DNA from: an uncultured Bacilli bacterium | GTDB taxonomy: Bacteria > Bacillota_I > Bacilli_A > RFN20 > CAG-826 | NCBI GenBank assembly: GCA_944351395.1 | Contig: CALVPP010000008.1 | Span: forward strand, 1-36,169 | Length of the DNA: 36,169 nt | Direction: 5' to 3' | Part shown: positions 14,810 to 25,865 of the stretch, in pieces | Layout: the number at the start of each line of letters is the position of its first letter | Position numbering within the stretch: position 1 is the first letter of the stretch | Notes under the pieces: model-generated | Seen by the model: only the letters and a program-made list of their open reading frames with translations | What the model was told of the DNA's origin: nothing | Databases searched by the model: none | Made by a program: the position numbers and the translations under genes

Positions 14810-16165
14810 ATGGATAAATCTGTCTCTGAACTAGCTAACTTGTGGGATAGGGTACTTTTAAAAGTACATAAAAACTTAGATCAGACGATTTTTAATTCGT
14901 TCTTTGCATCAACCTATATTCACAAATTAGAAAATAATGTTTTATATGTTGTGGTGGCAACTTCTTTAGCCCAGACTCTCTTATCTTCTAAATATAATGA
15001 TTTATTAACTTCTATCGTTAGTGAGGAGACGCAAACAACCTATGGTATTGAGTTCATTTTGCAAAGCGATGTAAACGCTAAGGCACAAAAAATAGAAGAG
15101 GTTAAACAGCCCTTCTTCGCGAACGTGCGCGTGAATTCTAATTATACATTTGATAACTTCATCGTTGGGACTTCGAATAGAGAAGCTTCTCAGGCTGCAT
15201 TAATGGTCGCTTCTAATCTTGGTAAGATGTTTAATCCTTTATTCATCTATAGCGACTCTGGTTTAGGCAAAACACATCTATTACACGCCATAGGAAATTA
15301 CGTTAAAAAGAACATCCCGAATTCTAAGGTTTTATACATACCCGCTGATGTGTTTGTCGATGAATTTGTCCGTGCTGTGCGGGGAGAATCTGATGATTCT
15401 AACATAAAAGGCTATATAAATAGTGCTGATGTCTTGCTCATTGACGACGTTCAATTTTTGGCTAATAAAAATCAAACGCAAGATATGTTTTTTAGTTGCT
15501 ATAACACCCTTGTTAACAATGGCAAACAAGTCGTCATCACTAGCGATCGTTACCCTAGCGAACTTAAAGGGCTTCCAGATAGATTGGTGTCTCGATTCAT
15601 TTCCGGTTTGACCGTTAACATGACTAAACCAGATTTAGATACTTGCGTGTCTATTTTGAAATCTAAAATTATCGCAAGTGGTTTAGATCCCAATAATTTT
15701 GATAAAGACGCATTAGAATTCCTTGCTGGTCAATATTCTACGAACATTCGTGAATTAGAAGGCGCATTGAATTCATTGCTTTATCACGTCGTAAACGAGA
15801 AAAAATCACAACATATTTCGTTTGATGTAGCTTTTGAATCGGTAAGAGGTAGTAATAAACCCACTAACGCAAATGATTCTATGTCTGAAGCACGCATCGT
15901 AAATGTTGTTGCAGATTATTATAATCTTACCCCATCTCAATTAACCGGTAAGATTCGTATCTCACAAATTTCTTGGGCAAGACACGTGGCGATGTATCTA
16001 ATTAGACTAATCATGGATGTGCCTTTCGCTTCTATCGGTGCGCTTTTTAGCGGGGCACACCATACAACTGTCATGTCTGCTGTGGAAAAAATTGAGTATA
16101 AATACAAACACGATATCACCGTTAAACAAGCGATTGACGAAATCAAAAAAAGACTTGGTCAATAA
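14810..16165 (+). CDS. dnaA: chromosomal replication initiator protein DnaA
   Basis: DnaA binds 9-bp boxes, oligomerises with ATP and opens the origin. The 451 residues contain domain I (1-85), a very short linker domain II, the AAA+ domain III from about 112 with Walker A SDSGLGKT (148-155), Walker B VLLIDDVQFL and sensor ITSDRYPSEL, and domain IV with the box-recognition region GAHHTTVMSAVEKI near the C-terminus. Walker A lacks the usual leading Gly (typically GGVGLGKT); Ser148 is AGC at 15251-15253. AGGAG precedes the ATG at about 12 nt. DnaA boxes flank the gene on both sides. Confidence 0.97.
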   Translation: MDKSVSELANLWDRVLLKVHKNLDQTIFNSFFASTYIHKLENNVLYVVVATSLAQTLLSSKYNDLLTSIVSEETQTTYGIEFILQSDVNAKAQKIEEVKQPFFANVRVNSNYTFDNFIVGTSNREASQAALMVASNLGKMFNPLFIYSDSGLGKTHLLHAIGNYVKKNIPNSKVLYIPADVFVDEFVRAVRGESDDSNIKGYINSADVLLIDDVQFLANKNQTQDMFFSCYNTLVNNGKQVVITSDRYPSELKGLPDRLVSRFISGLTVNMTKPDLDTCVSILKSKIIASGLDPNNFDKDALEFLAGQYSTNIRELEGALNSLLYHVVNEKKSQHISFDVAFESVRGSNKPTNANDSMSEARIVNVVADYYNLTPSQLTGKIRISQISWARHVAMYLIRLIMDVPFASIGALFSGAHHTTVMSAVEKIEYKYKHDITVKQAIDEIKKRLGQ

Positions 16166-16191
16166 AAATTATTTTATAAAAATAAAAATTA

Positions 16192-16220
16192 TTCATAACT
16201 CGTTGTGTTTATGGTAAAAT
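16192..16220 (+). promoter_or_regulatory. candidate dnaN promoter
   Basis: An extended -10 TGGTAAAAT (hexamer 16215-16220) has a weak -35 TTCATA (16192-16197) 17 bp upstream. It lies just before the DnaA-box triplet, so DnaA binding could affect it. Confidence 0.4.
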
Positions 16221-16238
16221 TATCAAGTAAGAAAATAG

Positions 16239-16284
16239 TTTTCCACAAAATCCACATAATCCACAACTGTTATTGTTATTATTA
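16239..16284 (+). other. three head-to-tail DnaA boxes followed by a DnaA-trio-like element (probable unwinding site)
   Basis: Boxes TTTTCCACA (16239-16247), AAATCCACA (16248-16256) and TAATCCACA (16257-16265) abut with a strict 9-bp period and the same orientation. One base later come six triplets CTG TTA TTG TTA TTA TTA (16267-16284). Read 3'-5' on the opposite strand they are GAC AAT AAC AAT AAT AAT, matching the DnaA-trio pattern (purine-A-N) that in Bacillus subtilis guides DnaA onto single-stranded DNA. AT-rich sequence follows up to dnaN. This is where I would place initial strand opening. Confidence 0.7.
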
Positions 16285-16309
16285 AATAATAAAGAAAGGA
16301 ATAGTAATT

Positions 16310-17431
16310 ATGATATTTACGATTAAGCGAGATGTCTTCTTAAAAGCCTTATCAATCGCTAATAGAGCATTATCTTCCAAAGTAGCGCTACCAATATTGA
16401 ATTCTTTAAAACTAGAATTAGATGAAGAGGGACTACACATCACCGGAAGCAATAATGATTTGACAATTAAAACCACTGTTCCTTTGAAAAATGGCGAAGA
16501 TGATATAATTAGCAACGCCAAATTTGGCGGAGCGTTAGTAAACGGAAGACTGTTGACAGAAATAGTGCGTAAATCAGAAAGAGAAATTATTACTTTTGAT
16601 ATATTCGATGACACAATCGTTAAAATTAGCGACGGAAAATCTAATTTTAGTCTTAATTCTGCCAAAGCAGAAGAGTACCCGGATTTTGATCTAGATCCAA
16701 ATGGTGTCGAAGTCGGGATGGAGGCAAAAACATTCTCCTCTATTGTTGATAAAGTCGCGTTTGCGGCGTCCACTAAAGAACAAAGACCAATACTCACAGC
16801 GATCAACTTTGAAGCGGAAGAGGGCACTCTTACTGCGACGACTACAGATGGGTTTAGATTAGCAAGAGTAGAACAAAAGATCGATACAAGTGAATCTTTT
16901 GTTGCTAACATTCCTGCCAAAATGGCTGTTGAAGTCGCGAGACTTATCGATAATGAAGAACATATTCAAGTTTATTTTGATGTGAAAAAAGCGTTGTTTA
17001 TTTTTGGTGATACCACGGTAAGCGTACGTTATGCTGGCGGTGAATTCCCGAACGCAAAAGCGATTATCCCAAAGAGTTTTAATTACTTTTTAGAAGTTAG
17101 CGCTCAAGAGTTATTATCTGCAATGGATAGAGTTTCTACTCTATCGGTAGAAAGAGATAATATCGTTACACTCAAAATGTCAGAGAGTGATGTCGAGGTT
17201 TCAAGTCGCGACGCTCAAACTGGTTCCGCAACTGAAGAATTAAGTGTTTTCCATTATGAGAACGATAACCTCTCTGTATCATTTAATAGTTCTTACGTAG
17301 CACAAGCTATAAAAGCAGTGGGTACTAAAGATGTCGTCTTAGCGTTTTTAGGGGAAATGAAGCCTTTTGCAATCAAATCCACTAAAGATGACTCGATTAT
17401 CCAAATAGTCACGCCACGCCGCACGTATTAG
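16310..17431 (+). CDS. dnaN: DNA polymerase III beta subunit (sliding clamp)
   Basis: DnaN forms the ring that tethers the replicative polymerase to DNA. The 373 residues span the three repeated clamp domains: MIFTIKRDVFLKALSIANRALSSK-type N-terminus, central EYPDFD and KVAFAASTKEQRPILTAINFE, and the C-terminal GEMKPFAIKS region ending PRRTY, close to the conserved clamp terminus. AAAGGAA upstream serves as SD. It is followed by a terminator, so dnaA-dnaN is separated from the yaaA-recF-gyr run. Confidence 0.97.
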   Translation: MIFTIKRDVFLKALSIANRALSSKVALPILNSLKLELDEEGLHITGSNNDLTIKTTVPLKNGEDDIISNAKFGGALVNGRLLTEIVRKSEREIITFDIFDDTIVKISDGKSNFSLNSAKAEEYPDFDLDPNGVEVGMEAKTFSSIVDKVAFAASTKEQRPILTAINFEAEEGTLTATTTDGFRLARVEQKIDTSESFVANIPAKMAVEVARLIDNEEHIQVYFDVKKALFIFGDTTVSVRYAGGEFPNAKAIIPKSFNYFLEVSAQELLSAMDRVSTLSVERDNIVTLKMSESDVEVSSRDAQTGSATEELSVFHYENDNLSVSFNSSYVAQAIKAVGTKDVVLAFLGEMKPFAIKSTKDDSIIQIVTPRRTY

Positions 17432-17464
17432 CCCAAAAACAGGCTATTTTAACCAAATGATTTC

Positions 17465-17497
17465 AAGGGAATAAATCGTTATTCCCTTTTTAATTAT
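17465..17497 (+). terminator. rho-independent terminator after dnaN
   Basis: A perfect 10-bp stem, AAGGGAATAA (17465-17474) with TTATTCCCTT (17479-17488), closes a 4-nt loop and runs into TTTTTAATTATTTTT. A smaller hairpin, TAGCC/GGCTA (17429-17433 and 17442-17446), overlaps the dnaN stop. Confidence 0.9.
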
Positions 17498-17504
17498 TTT
17501 TCTA

Positions 17505-17510
17505 TATAAT
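17505..17510 (+). promoter_or_regulatory. -10 element for the yaaA-recF-gyrB-gyrA run
   Basis: TATAAT stands just after the dnaN terminator and 22 bp before the next ATG. No convincing -35 is present at 17 bp because that position is inside the terminator stem, so the call rests on the -10 alone and on the need for a promoter here. Confidence 0.45.
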
Positions 17511-17532
17511 TGTGTCGTAGGGTTTTTATTAT

Positions 17533-17763
17533 ATGAATAAAAAAGAGCAAATTGTTACATTCTATGGTCCTTACATCACCTTAGGGCAATTGCTCAAAAA
17601 GACAAATCTCGTCCATATGGGTGGGGAAGTCAAACTTTTCTTACTAGAGCACGACATCTTGGTCGATGGCAAGAAAGAAAATAGAAGAGGAAGAAAACTC
17701 TACGATCGTTCTATCATCTCGGTTGATGGTGTAGTTTTTAAGGTGATGCAGGATGTTGATTGA
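17533..17763 (+). CDS. yaaA: S4-domain RNA-binding protein of the YaaA/RlbA family
   Basis: This 76-residue S4-like protein sits between dnaN and recF in most Bacilli and is thought to bind RNA, perhaps ribosomal RNA. The S4 core is visible as YITLGQLLKKTNLV, followed by GGEVKLFLLEHDILVDGKKENRRGRKLYDRSII. The product lacks any catalytic motif. Only a weak SD (TAGGG) is present. Its end overlaps recF by 11 bases. Confidence 0.88.
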   Translation: MNKKEQIVTFYGPYITLGQLLKKTNLVHMGGEVKLFLLEHDILVDGKKENRRGRKLYDRSIISVDGVVFKVMQDVD

Positions 17764-18808
17764 TAAGCTTCACCTCGAAAATTTTCGCTCCCACACGATG
17801 AATGATTATGTGTTCTCTAGCGGAATAAACGCAATCATTGGTCCAAACGGTTCTGGTAAAACGAGTATCGTTGAAGCGATATCTCTCATCGCTTCAGGCC
17901 ATTCGTTCAAAGGAGCGGAAGATAAAGAACTCGTAAGGCGAGGTGCGAATTATTTGAACATCGAAGCCACAACCATCAAAGGTAAAATAGCGACTAAAGT
18001 AAAAATCAACGTCGTGAATGGTCAAAAGCGCGTCTATATCGATGGTACAGCAATTAAACGTCTATCAGAACTTATAGAGGTGCTCAACGTAGTTACTTTC
18101 GAACCGAAGGAGGTAGGATTGCTACAAGGTGCCCCGCGACTAAGAAGAAAATTCTTAGATTTCGCTATTTCAAAGAGTTCACCGTTCTATTTAGCTAAAT
18201 TGCAAGAATATGACAAGTTACTCTCTGAGCGTAACAAAATTCTTAAGGAAGACGAAATTGATGAAACGCACTTAAATATAGTTACTGATTTACTTATCAA
18301 AGCTAGTCAACCGATATGCGAGATGAGAGAAAAATACGTAAAAGCGTTAAATGCTTGTTTAGGTAAAGTGTATAGTCGCATCGACTCTTCGAAAAAAAAT
18401 CCTAAAATCGTCTACGAACCATTCGTGAAAGTAAGCGACGCCTTCCTAATCGAAGCAAAAACCGCGTTTAAAGACGCTCTAACGAACGATTTAGCTAAAA
18501 AGGTAACATCAATCGGACCACAAAAAGACGATTTCCTAATCACGCTAAACGGAGAGAATGTCGCCACCTATGGTTCGCAGGGCGAAAACAGAATCGCTAT
18601 CATCGCATTAAAACTTGCGAGTCACCAAGTCGTCACATCTAGGGAAGAAAAACCCGTCGTCATCCTAGATGATGTGTTATCAGAGTTAGACGACGTGCAC
18701 AAAGATAAGTTATTAACTTATCTAAAAACAATTGATCAAGTCTTCATCACCGCTACCCATCTCAAAAAGAAAGATGATGCGGTTCACATAATCGATTTAA
18801 CTAAATAA
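17753..18808 (+). CDS. recF: DNA replication and repair protein RecF
   Basis: RecF is an SMC/Rad50-like ATPase that helps load RecA at gapped DNA. The 351 residues start LHLENFRSH, with Walker A GPNGSGKTS (about 30-38), the PRLRRKFLD motif, the ABC signature SQGENRI and Walker B VVILDDVLSELD; the C-terminal His motif is ITATHL. The length is normal (350-370). It starts inside yaaA and has no separate strong SD, so it is coupled to yaaA. GyrB follows after 20 bases. Confidence 0.95.
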   Translation: MLIDKLHLENFRSHTMNDYVFSSGINAIIGPNGSGKTSIVEAISLIASGHSFKGAEDKELVRRGANYLNIEATTIKGKIATKVKINVVNGQKRVYIDGTAIKRLSELIEVLNVVTFEPKEVGLLQGAPRLRRKFLDFAISKSSPFYLAKLQEYDKLLSERNKILKEDEIDETHLNIVTDLLIKASQPICEMREKYVKALNACLGKVYSRIDSSKKNPKIVYEPFVKVSDAFLIEAKTAFKDALTNDLAKKVTSIGPQKDDFLITLNGENVATYGSQGENRIAIIALKLASHQVVTSREEKPVVILDDVLSELDDVHKDKLLTYLKTIDQVFITATHLKKKDDAVHIIDLTK

Positions 18809-18828
18809 CGAGAAGGAGGTAAATCTAA

Positions 18829-20841
<2,013 letters not shown>

Positions 20842-20861
20842 TAGAAAGGTGGTAAAGGAAA

Positions 20862-23465
20862 ATGTTATTAGAAGAAGATAATGTCCTCGATACTGAAGAA
20901 GAAAATGAGGAACAACAAGAAGAAAAAGACGTTACCACCGAAGGTGGAAATGAAAACGGCGACACCTCAAGCGGCATTGTGCCAGGGCTTGTCGATGTCG
21001 ACATCGCTAACGAGGTGCGAAGCTCATTCTTAGATTATGCGATGAGCGTCATTGTCGCCCGTGCACTTCCAGACGTTAGGGATGGTTTAAAGCCAGTCCA
21101 TAGACGCATCATTTTTGGTATGAATGAATCCGGCATCACCCCAGATAAACCATATAAAAAATGTGCTCGTATCGTCGGTGACGTCATGGGTAAATATCAC
21201 CCACACGGCGACGCTGCTATATATTCGACGCTAGTACGTTTAGCACAATCCTTCTCCATGCGATATACACTTGTCGACGGTCATGGTAACTTTGGCTCTG
21301 TCGATGGAGATGAAGCAGCAGCTATGCGTTACACAGAAGCAAGAATGTCAAAACTATCTTTAGAAATGGTTAGAGATATTGACGACGACACTATTGATTT
21401 CGTCGATAACTACGACGGTACTGAAAGAGAACCTGTCATTTTACCAAGCAGAATTCCTAACCTCGTCATCAATGGATCTTCTGGTATCGCTGTCGGTATG
21501 GCAACGAATATGCCGCCACACAATTTAGGAGAGACTATTGACGCAATTAGAGCTATTGCTCTAAACCACGATATTAGTGTTGAGGAGTTGATGGCTAATT
21601 ACATCCACGGTCCAGATTTCCCAACTGGCGGTATCATCTTAGGAAGAAGCGGCATAAAGCAAGCTTACGAAACAGGACAAGGAACAATTACTATTCGTTC
21701 GAAATGTGATATTGAAGAACACGCGAATGGTAAAAAATCAATTATTGTTACAGAAATTCCTTACCAAGTTAACAAAGCGGCAATGATTGAAAAAATTGCT
21801 GATCTTGTTAAGAACAAAATCATTGAAGGTATTACTGATATTAGAGATGAATCTAACCACGAAGGTATAAGAGTAGTCATTGAAGTAAGAAAAGATATCA
21901 TTCCTGAAGTTTTGTTGAACCAACTATACAAAAATACACAACTACAAGTATCTTATGGCATCATCAACCTTTGTTTAGTGAACAACGCTCCTAGAATTTT
22001 AGGTATTAAAGATTTACTTAATGAATATCTTAACTTCCAAATCGAAGTCATTGAAAGAAGGACGAGATATAGACTTAAAAAAGCCGAACAAAGAGATCAC
22101 ATCGTGGTAGGTCTCTTGCTCGCAAGAGAAAACATTAAAGAAGTAGTGGACATTATCGTCGCTTCACCAAATGCTGAATCTAGTGCTAGAACACTCATGG
22201 AAAGATTTAATTTAAGCGAAGCTCAGACGCAAGCGATTTTGGCTTTACCGTTAAGAAGATTATCTGGTATTGAAATAGAAAAATTAAAACAAGAACGTAT
22301 TGAACTTGAGAAGAGCATTGCTTATTATCGTGACCTATTGAGCGATAGACTTAAATTGCAAGGTGTTGTTTTAGATGAACTAGAAGAAATTAAACATCGT
22401 TATAACGACGCTCGTAAGACAGAGATTAGCGATGCTTTATCAACAATCGAAGACGAAGATCTCATCCCAGTAGAAAATATCGTCATAACACTCACGCAAA
22501 CTGGTTACGTGAAACGTCTTGGCGTTGATACCTTCCATGCGCAAAATAGAGGCGGTAAAGGTATTAGAGGAACGCGTACACACGATAACGACGCAGTTAA
22601 GATTCTAGTCTATACGATTACCCACACTGACTTATTGTTCTTTACGACTTTAGGTAAGGTGTATCGTATGCGTGCACATCAAATCCCTGCCGCTAGTAGA
22701 GAATCAAAAGGACTACCAATTCAAAATCTCATCAATTTGGATGAAGGTGAAAAAGTTATCGCTATTATTTCGCTCGATCATTATGGTGAAGGATCGTATT
22801 TGACATTCATCACCAAGAAAGGTCTCATCAAACGTACAAAGATCGAAGAATTCTTATCCATCAGACAAAATGGTAAAATCGCCATCTCTTTAAGAGATGA
22901 TGATATGTTATTAGATGTTAAACACACATCTGGTAACGCTATTATTGGTATTGCATCTAGTTTAGGCAAAATGGTGAAATTTAACGAAAACGATGCTCGT
23001 GCGATGGGTCGTACAGCAAGCGGTGTTAAAGCTATGAATACCGATGGTGGAGAATGTATTGGCGCTATAACAAGTGAAGAAGGTAATTTAGTTCTTGCCC
23101 TTTCTGTGAATGGATATGGTAAAATGTCTCCATTCGAAGAATATCGCATGACGAACCGCGGCACGAAAGGTGTAAAGACTTTAAAGACCACAGATAAAGT
23201 AGGAAATATCGTCACCGTCGCAATGGTAAAAGGAGACGAAGACCTCATGGTCATCACCGATAATGGCGTTGTCATTCGTACACCATTAGAGCAAGTGCGT
23301 ATTGCTTCTCGTAACACCCAAGGTGTTCGCATCATCCAACTAGATAACAAGAGAAAAGTTTCTAGCGTAGCAATCGTCCCTCATGAAGACGATGAAGAAG
23401 AAGTTGTTGAAGCTTCTGAAAACGGAGCAACAACTGCAGAAAATGCGGTAAATTCCGAAGAATAA
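20862..23465 (+). CDS. gyrA: DNA gyrase subunit A
   Basis: GyrA breaks and rejoins DNA and wraps it. The 867 residues start with an acidic extension (1-42); the catalytic Tyr157 lies in AAMRYTEARMS, and the beta-pinwheel C-terminal domain carries the GyrA box QNRGGKG, which marks gyrase rather than topoisomerase IV. In the quinolone region KYHPHGDAAIYST (111-123), Ala118 and Ser122 replace the usual Ser83 and Asp87/Glu (Escherichia coli numbering); codons are GCT 21213-21215 and TCG 21225-21227. The C-terminal tail is acidic. AAAGG upstream; 20 bases separate it from gyrB. Confidence 0.96.
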   Translation: MLLEEDNVLDTEEENEEQQEEKDVTTEGGNENGDTSSGIVPGLVDVDIANEVRSSFLDYAMSVIVARALPDVRDGLKPVHRRIIFGMNESGITPDKPYKKCARIVGDVMGKYHPHGDAAIYSTLVRLAQSFSMRYTLVDGHGNFGSVDGDEAAAMRYTEARMSKLSLEMVRDIDDDTIDFVDNYDGTEREPVILPSRIPNLVINGSSGIAVGMATNMPPHNLGETIDAIRAIALNHDISVEELMANYIHGPDFPTGGIILGRSGIKQAYETGQGTITIRSKCDIEEHANGKKSIIVTEIPYQVNKAAMIEKIADLVKNKIIEGITDIRDESNHEGIRVVIEVRKDIIPEVLLNQLYKNTQLQVSYGIINLCLVNNAPRILGIKDLLNEYLNFQIEVIERRTRYRLKKAEQRDHIVVGLLLARENIKEVVDIIVASPNAESSARTLMERFNLSEAQTQAILALPLRRLSGIEIEKLKQERIELEKSIAYYRDLLSDRLKLQGVVLDELEEIKHRYNDARKTEISDALSTIEDEDLIPVENIVITLTQTGYVKRLGVDTFHAQNRGGKGIRGTRTHDNDAVKILVYTITHTDLLFFTTLGKVYRMRAHQIPAASRESKGLPIQNLINLDEGEKVIAIISLDHYGEGSYLTFITKKGLIKRTKIEEFLSIRQNGKIAISLRDDDMLLDVKHTSGNAIIGIASSLGKMVKFNENDARAMGRTASGVKAMNTDGGECIGAITSEEGNLVLALSVNGYGKMSPFEEYRMTNRGTKGVKTLKTTDKVGNIVTVAMVKGDEDLMVITDNGVVIRTPLEQVRIASRNTQGVRIIQLDNKRKVSSVAIVPHEDDEEEVVEASENGATTAENAVNSEE

Positions 23466-23474
23466 AGGAGAATT

Positions 23475-24488
23475 ATGAAAGTATTAGTCTACTTCTCGAG
23501 CGAAAAACATAAAGCAAATTTCGAAGGTGACAGATTAAGAAAAACTATCGCCGGCGCTTTAAATCGCTCGGAAGTAGAATATGCTTTAGAACCAAACGAT
23601 ACATCCGATATCGTGCATTTAGTCTCACCTGAAGATGTAGAAATTGCTGAAGCTGCGAACGACAAAGGTATACCCGTCGTCTATAGCGCTCTTTATACAG
23701 AAGGAGATCCAAAAGCTCGTTTTGTTGATAAAAAAACAGGTATTGCTCATCTGACCCCACAAGCAATTAAAGCACTATCTTATGCAAGTCTCATCCTTGT
23801 ACCTACGCCAGGATGTAAAAATTTTCTAATTAGCGAAGGAATAGAAGTGCCGATAGAGATTTCTAGTTGTGCAGTTAATAAATCAAGATTTAATCTTGAT
23901 AAAGATGTAGAGAAAGAATTGTTCTGGCGCTATTTTCAACGCGAACCAAATAATGAGCTTATCATTTGTACAGGTGAATACGATAACATCGACGCTATTG
24001 AAACATTTTTACAAGTAGCTAAAAGATTCCCACAAGTTGATTTTTATTTCTTCGGGAAACAAAAAAATTGGTTCACCTTGCCAAGAGTGTGCAAAAGAGC
24101 GATTAGAAGAAAATCTAAAAACGCTTATTTTAGTTCCTTAGTTCCAGATGATATTTATCGTTCAGGCATGATTAATGCTAAAGCTTACATCTTACCAGGC
24201 TACACGATGGCTGGTGTAGTTACCCTTATGGACGCGATGGCGTCTAAGACTCAAATATTCGCTTTAAATAAAACTGTTTTTAAGGATGAAGTGATCGATA
24301 AAGAAACAGGTTATGTAGCAATTTCAGGTATAGAACTAATAAATTTATTGACAAAATACCTCGATGGTGAAATACCTCCCACTGTTGAAAAAGCATACGA
24401 AATAGCCACAAAACAAACACTAGAGCAATTAGGTAGTTTCTTAAAAAAACAATATAATCGCCTTTTGGCGAATAGAAAGAAGGATTAG
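23475..24488 (+). CDS. GT4-like glycosyltransferase, possibly catalytically degenerate
   Basis: The 337-residue protein has a GT-B glycosyltransferase outline: an N-terminal half with GIPVVYSALYT and LVPTPGCKNFLISEGI, a central FWRYFQREPNNELIICTGEY entry to the second Rossmann half, and GYTMAGVVTLMDAMASKTQIFALN where GT4 enzymes have their E-x7-E acceptor/donor motif. Here that motif lacks the first Glu and has Asp for the second, so activity is doubtful. No signal peptide or TM segment is present. AAAGGAG precedes the ATG, and the gene sits between gyrA (10 bases) and serS (5 bases). Substrate unknown; a lipid-glycosylating role is only a guess. Confidence 0.65.
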   Translation: MKVLVYFSSEKHKANFEGDRLRKTIAGALNRSEVEYALEPNDTSDIVHLVSPEDVEIAEAANDKGIPVVYSALYTEGDPKARFVDKKTGIAHLTPQAIKALSYASLILVPTPGCKNFLISEGIEVPIEISSCAVNKSRFNLDKDVEKELFWRYFQREPNNELIICTGEYDNIDAIETFLQVAKRFPQVDFYFFGKQKNWFTLPRVCKRAIRRKSKNAYFSSLVPDDIYRSGMINAKAYILPGYTMAGVVTLMDAMASKTQIFALNKTVFKDEVIDKETGYVAISGIELINLLTKYLDGEIPPTVEKAYEIATKQTLEQLGSFLKKQYNRLLANRKKD

Positions 24489-24492
24489 GATT

Positions 24493-25776
24493 ATGCTAGA
24501 TTTGAATAAGATTCGTGAGAATCCTAAATATTTTGAAGAAGCTCTTCTTAAAAAAGAATGTCAAGTCGACATGAGCGTCGTTATAAAATATGACGACCAT
24601 AGACGTGCTTTACTTAGAGAAATTGAAGAGAATCAAGCGACACAAAATAGATTATCGAAAGAATTTCCTAAATATAAAGACGATCCTATAAAAAAAGAAG
24701 AGATTAAAAAACAAGTTAATGAATTGAAAACATTAATCGAAAACAAAAAACTTGAATTAGAACAAGTTGAAAAAGATATTTATAATTTTTTAATCGTCTT
24801 ACCAAACGTTCCGGACGACGATTTGTTGCCGGGTGAAAAAGAAAATAACCAAGTCATCGAAACAAGAGGTGTGAAACCATCATTTAATTTTAAAGTTTTA
24901 GATCATGTCACATTAGAAGAAAACCTCGGCCTTATCGATTATGAAAGAGGTGTTAAAGTGGCGGGTCATGGCAATTGGTTCTATACAGGTGATGGCGCTA
25001 AACTTGAATGGGCTTTACTTAATTTCTTCATTCAAGAGCATCTGAAGGATGGTTATCAATTCATTTTATCTCCATTACTATTAAATCTTGAAAGCGGTCT
25101 TGTATCTGGTCAATTTCCTAAATTTCAAAACGATGTCTTCTTAGTGGAAAATGTCGAACCTCATAAATTTCTTCTTCCTACCGCTGAAACATCTTTGGTG
25201 AATTTTTATCGTAACGAAATTTTAAAAGAAGAAGATTTACCTAAAAAATTCTTTGCCTATACACCGTGTTTTAGAAAAGAAGCAGGATCTTATAGGTCAG
25301 TGGAAAGAGGGACGATTAGAGGTTATCAATTCAACAAAGTTGAAATGGTTCAATATACGACGGAAGATGGGAGCGACGCTGCATTTATTGAATTGTTGAA
25401 CAAAGCAAAATCACTCATGGATAAACTAGGTCTTCATTATCGTATATCTAAATTGGCTGCTGCTGATTGTAGCGCTTCTATGGCTCGCACCTATGATATT
25501 GAGGTGTATTTCCCAAGCCTAGATATTTATAAAGAAGTTAGTAGCGTTTCTAACGCACGCGATTATCAAGCTAGACGCGGTAAAATGCGTTATAAAGATA
25601 AAACGACCGGACAAAATAAGTTTATGCATACACTTAATGGTTCTGGTTTAGCTACTTCACGTGTCTTTCCAGCGATTTTGGAACAATATCAACAAGAGGA
25701 TGGATCAGTAAAAATCCCTGAAGTATTGCGACCTTTCATGGGAGGACAAGAATTCATTTATCCAAAGAAAAAATAA
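24493..25776 (+). CDS. serS: seryl-tRNA synthetase
   Basis: SerRS charges tRNA-Ser. The 427 residues have an N-terminal coiled-coil tRNA-binding arm (about 25-105) and a class II catalytic core: LPTAETSLVNFYRNEIL, motif 2 CFRKEAGSYRSVERGTIRGYQFNKVE, the serine pocket EVSSVSNARDYQARR, and motif 3 NGSGLATSRVFPAILE. The length is typical. It is the last gene before a strong terminator and is separated by 5 bases from the glycosyltransferase-like gene, so no separate T-box leader exists. Confidence 0.97.
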   Translation: MLDLNKIRENPKYFEEALLKKECQVDMSVVIKYDDHRRALLREIEENQATQNRLSKEFPKYKDDPIKKEEIKKQVNELKTLIENKKLELEQVEKDIYNFLIVLPNVPDDDLLPGEKENNQVIETRGVKPSFNFKVLDHVTLEENLGLIDYERGVKVAGHGNWFYTGDGAKLEWALLNFFIQEHLKDGYQFILSPLLLNLESGLVSGQFPKFQNDVFLVENVEPHKFLLPTAETSLVNFYRNEILKEEDLPKKFFAYTPCFRKEAGSYRSVERGTIRGYQFNKVEMVQYTTEDGSDAAFIELLNKAKSLMDKLGLHYRISKLAAADCSASMARTYDIEVYFPSLDIYKEVSSVSNARDYQARRGKMRYKDKTTGQNKFMHTLNGSGLATSRVFPAILEQYQQEDGSVKIPEVLRPFMGGQEFIYPKKK

Positions 25777-25802
25777 GAACTAGTTCTTAATATAATTAAG
25801 AT

Positions 25803-25827
25803 AACCACGGAAACGTGGTTTTTCTTT
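25803..25827 (+). terminator. rho-independent terminator after serS
   Basis: AACCACG (25803-25809) and CGTGGTT (25814-25820) form a perfect 7-bp stem with a GAAA tetraloop, followed by TTTCTTTC. It closes the yaaA-to-serS transcript. Confidence 0.88.
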
Positions 25828-25854
25828 CATCTATAATTTTTTAATAACTTATTG

Positions 25855-25860
25855 TATAAT
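25855..25860 (+). promoter_or_regulatory. -10 element of the SRP RNA gene
   Basis: A perfect TATAAT within TTGTATAATGATA lies about 7 bases before the inferred RNA 5' end. The same 13-mer occurs before the P-type ATPase gene (30273-30285). No good -35 is seen. Confidence 0.6.
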
Positions 25861-25865
25861 GATAC

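Noticed and set aside
14592-14834. 80-residue open frame over the DnaA boxes upstream of dnaA
   Set aside because: It coincides with the box cluster and promoter, has Phe/His-rich composition from AT-rich repeats and overlaps the dnaA start.
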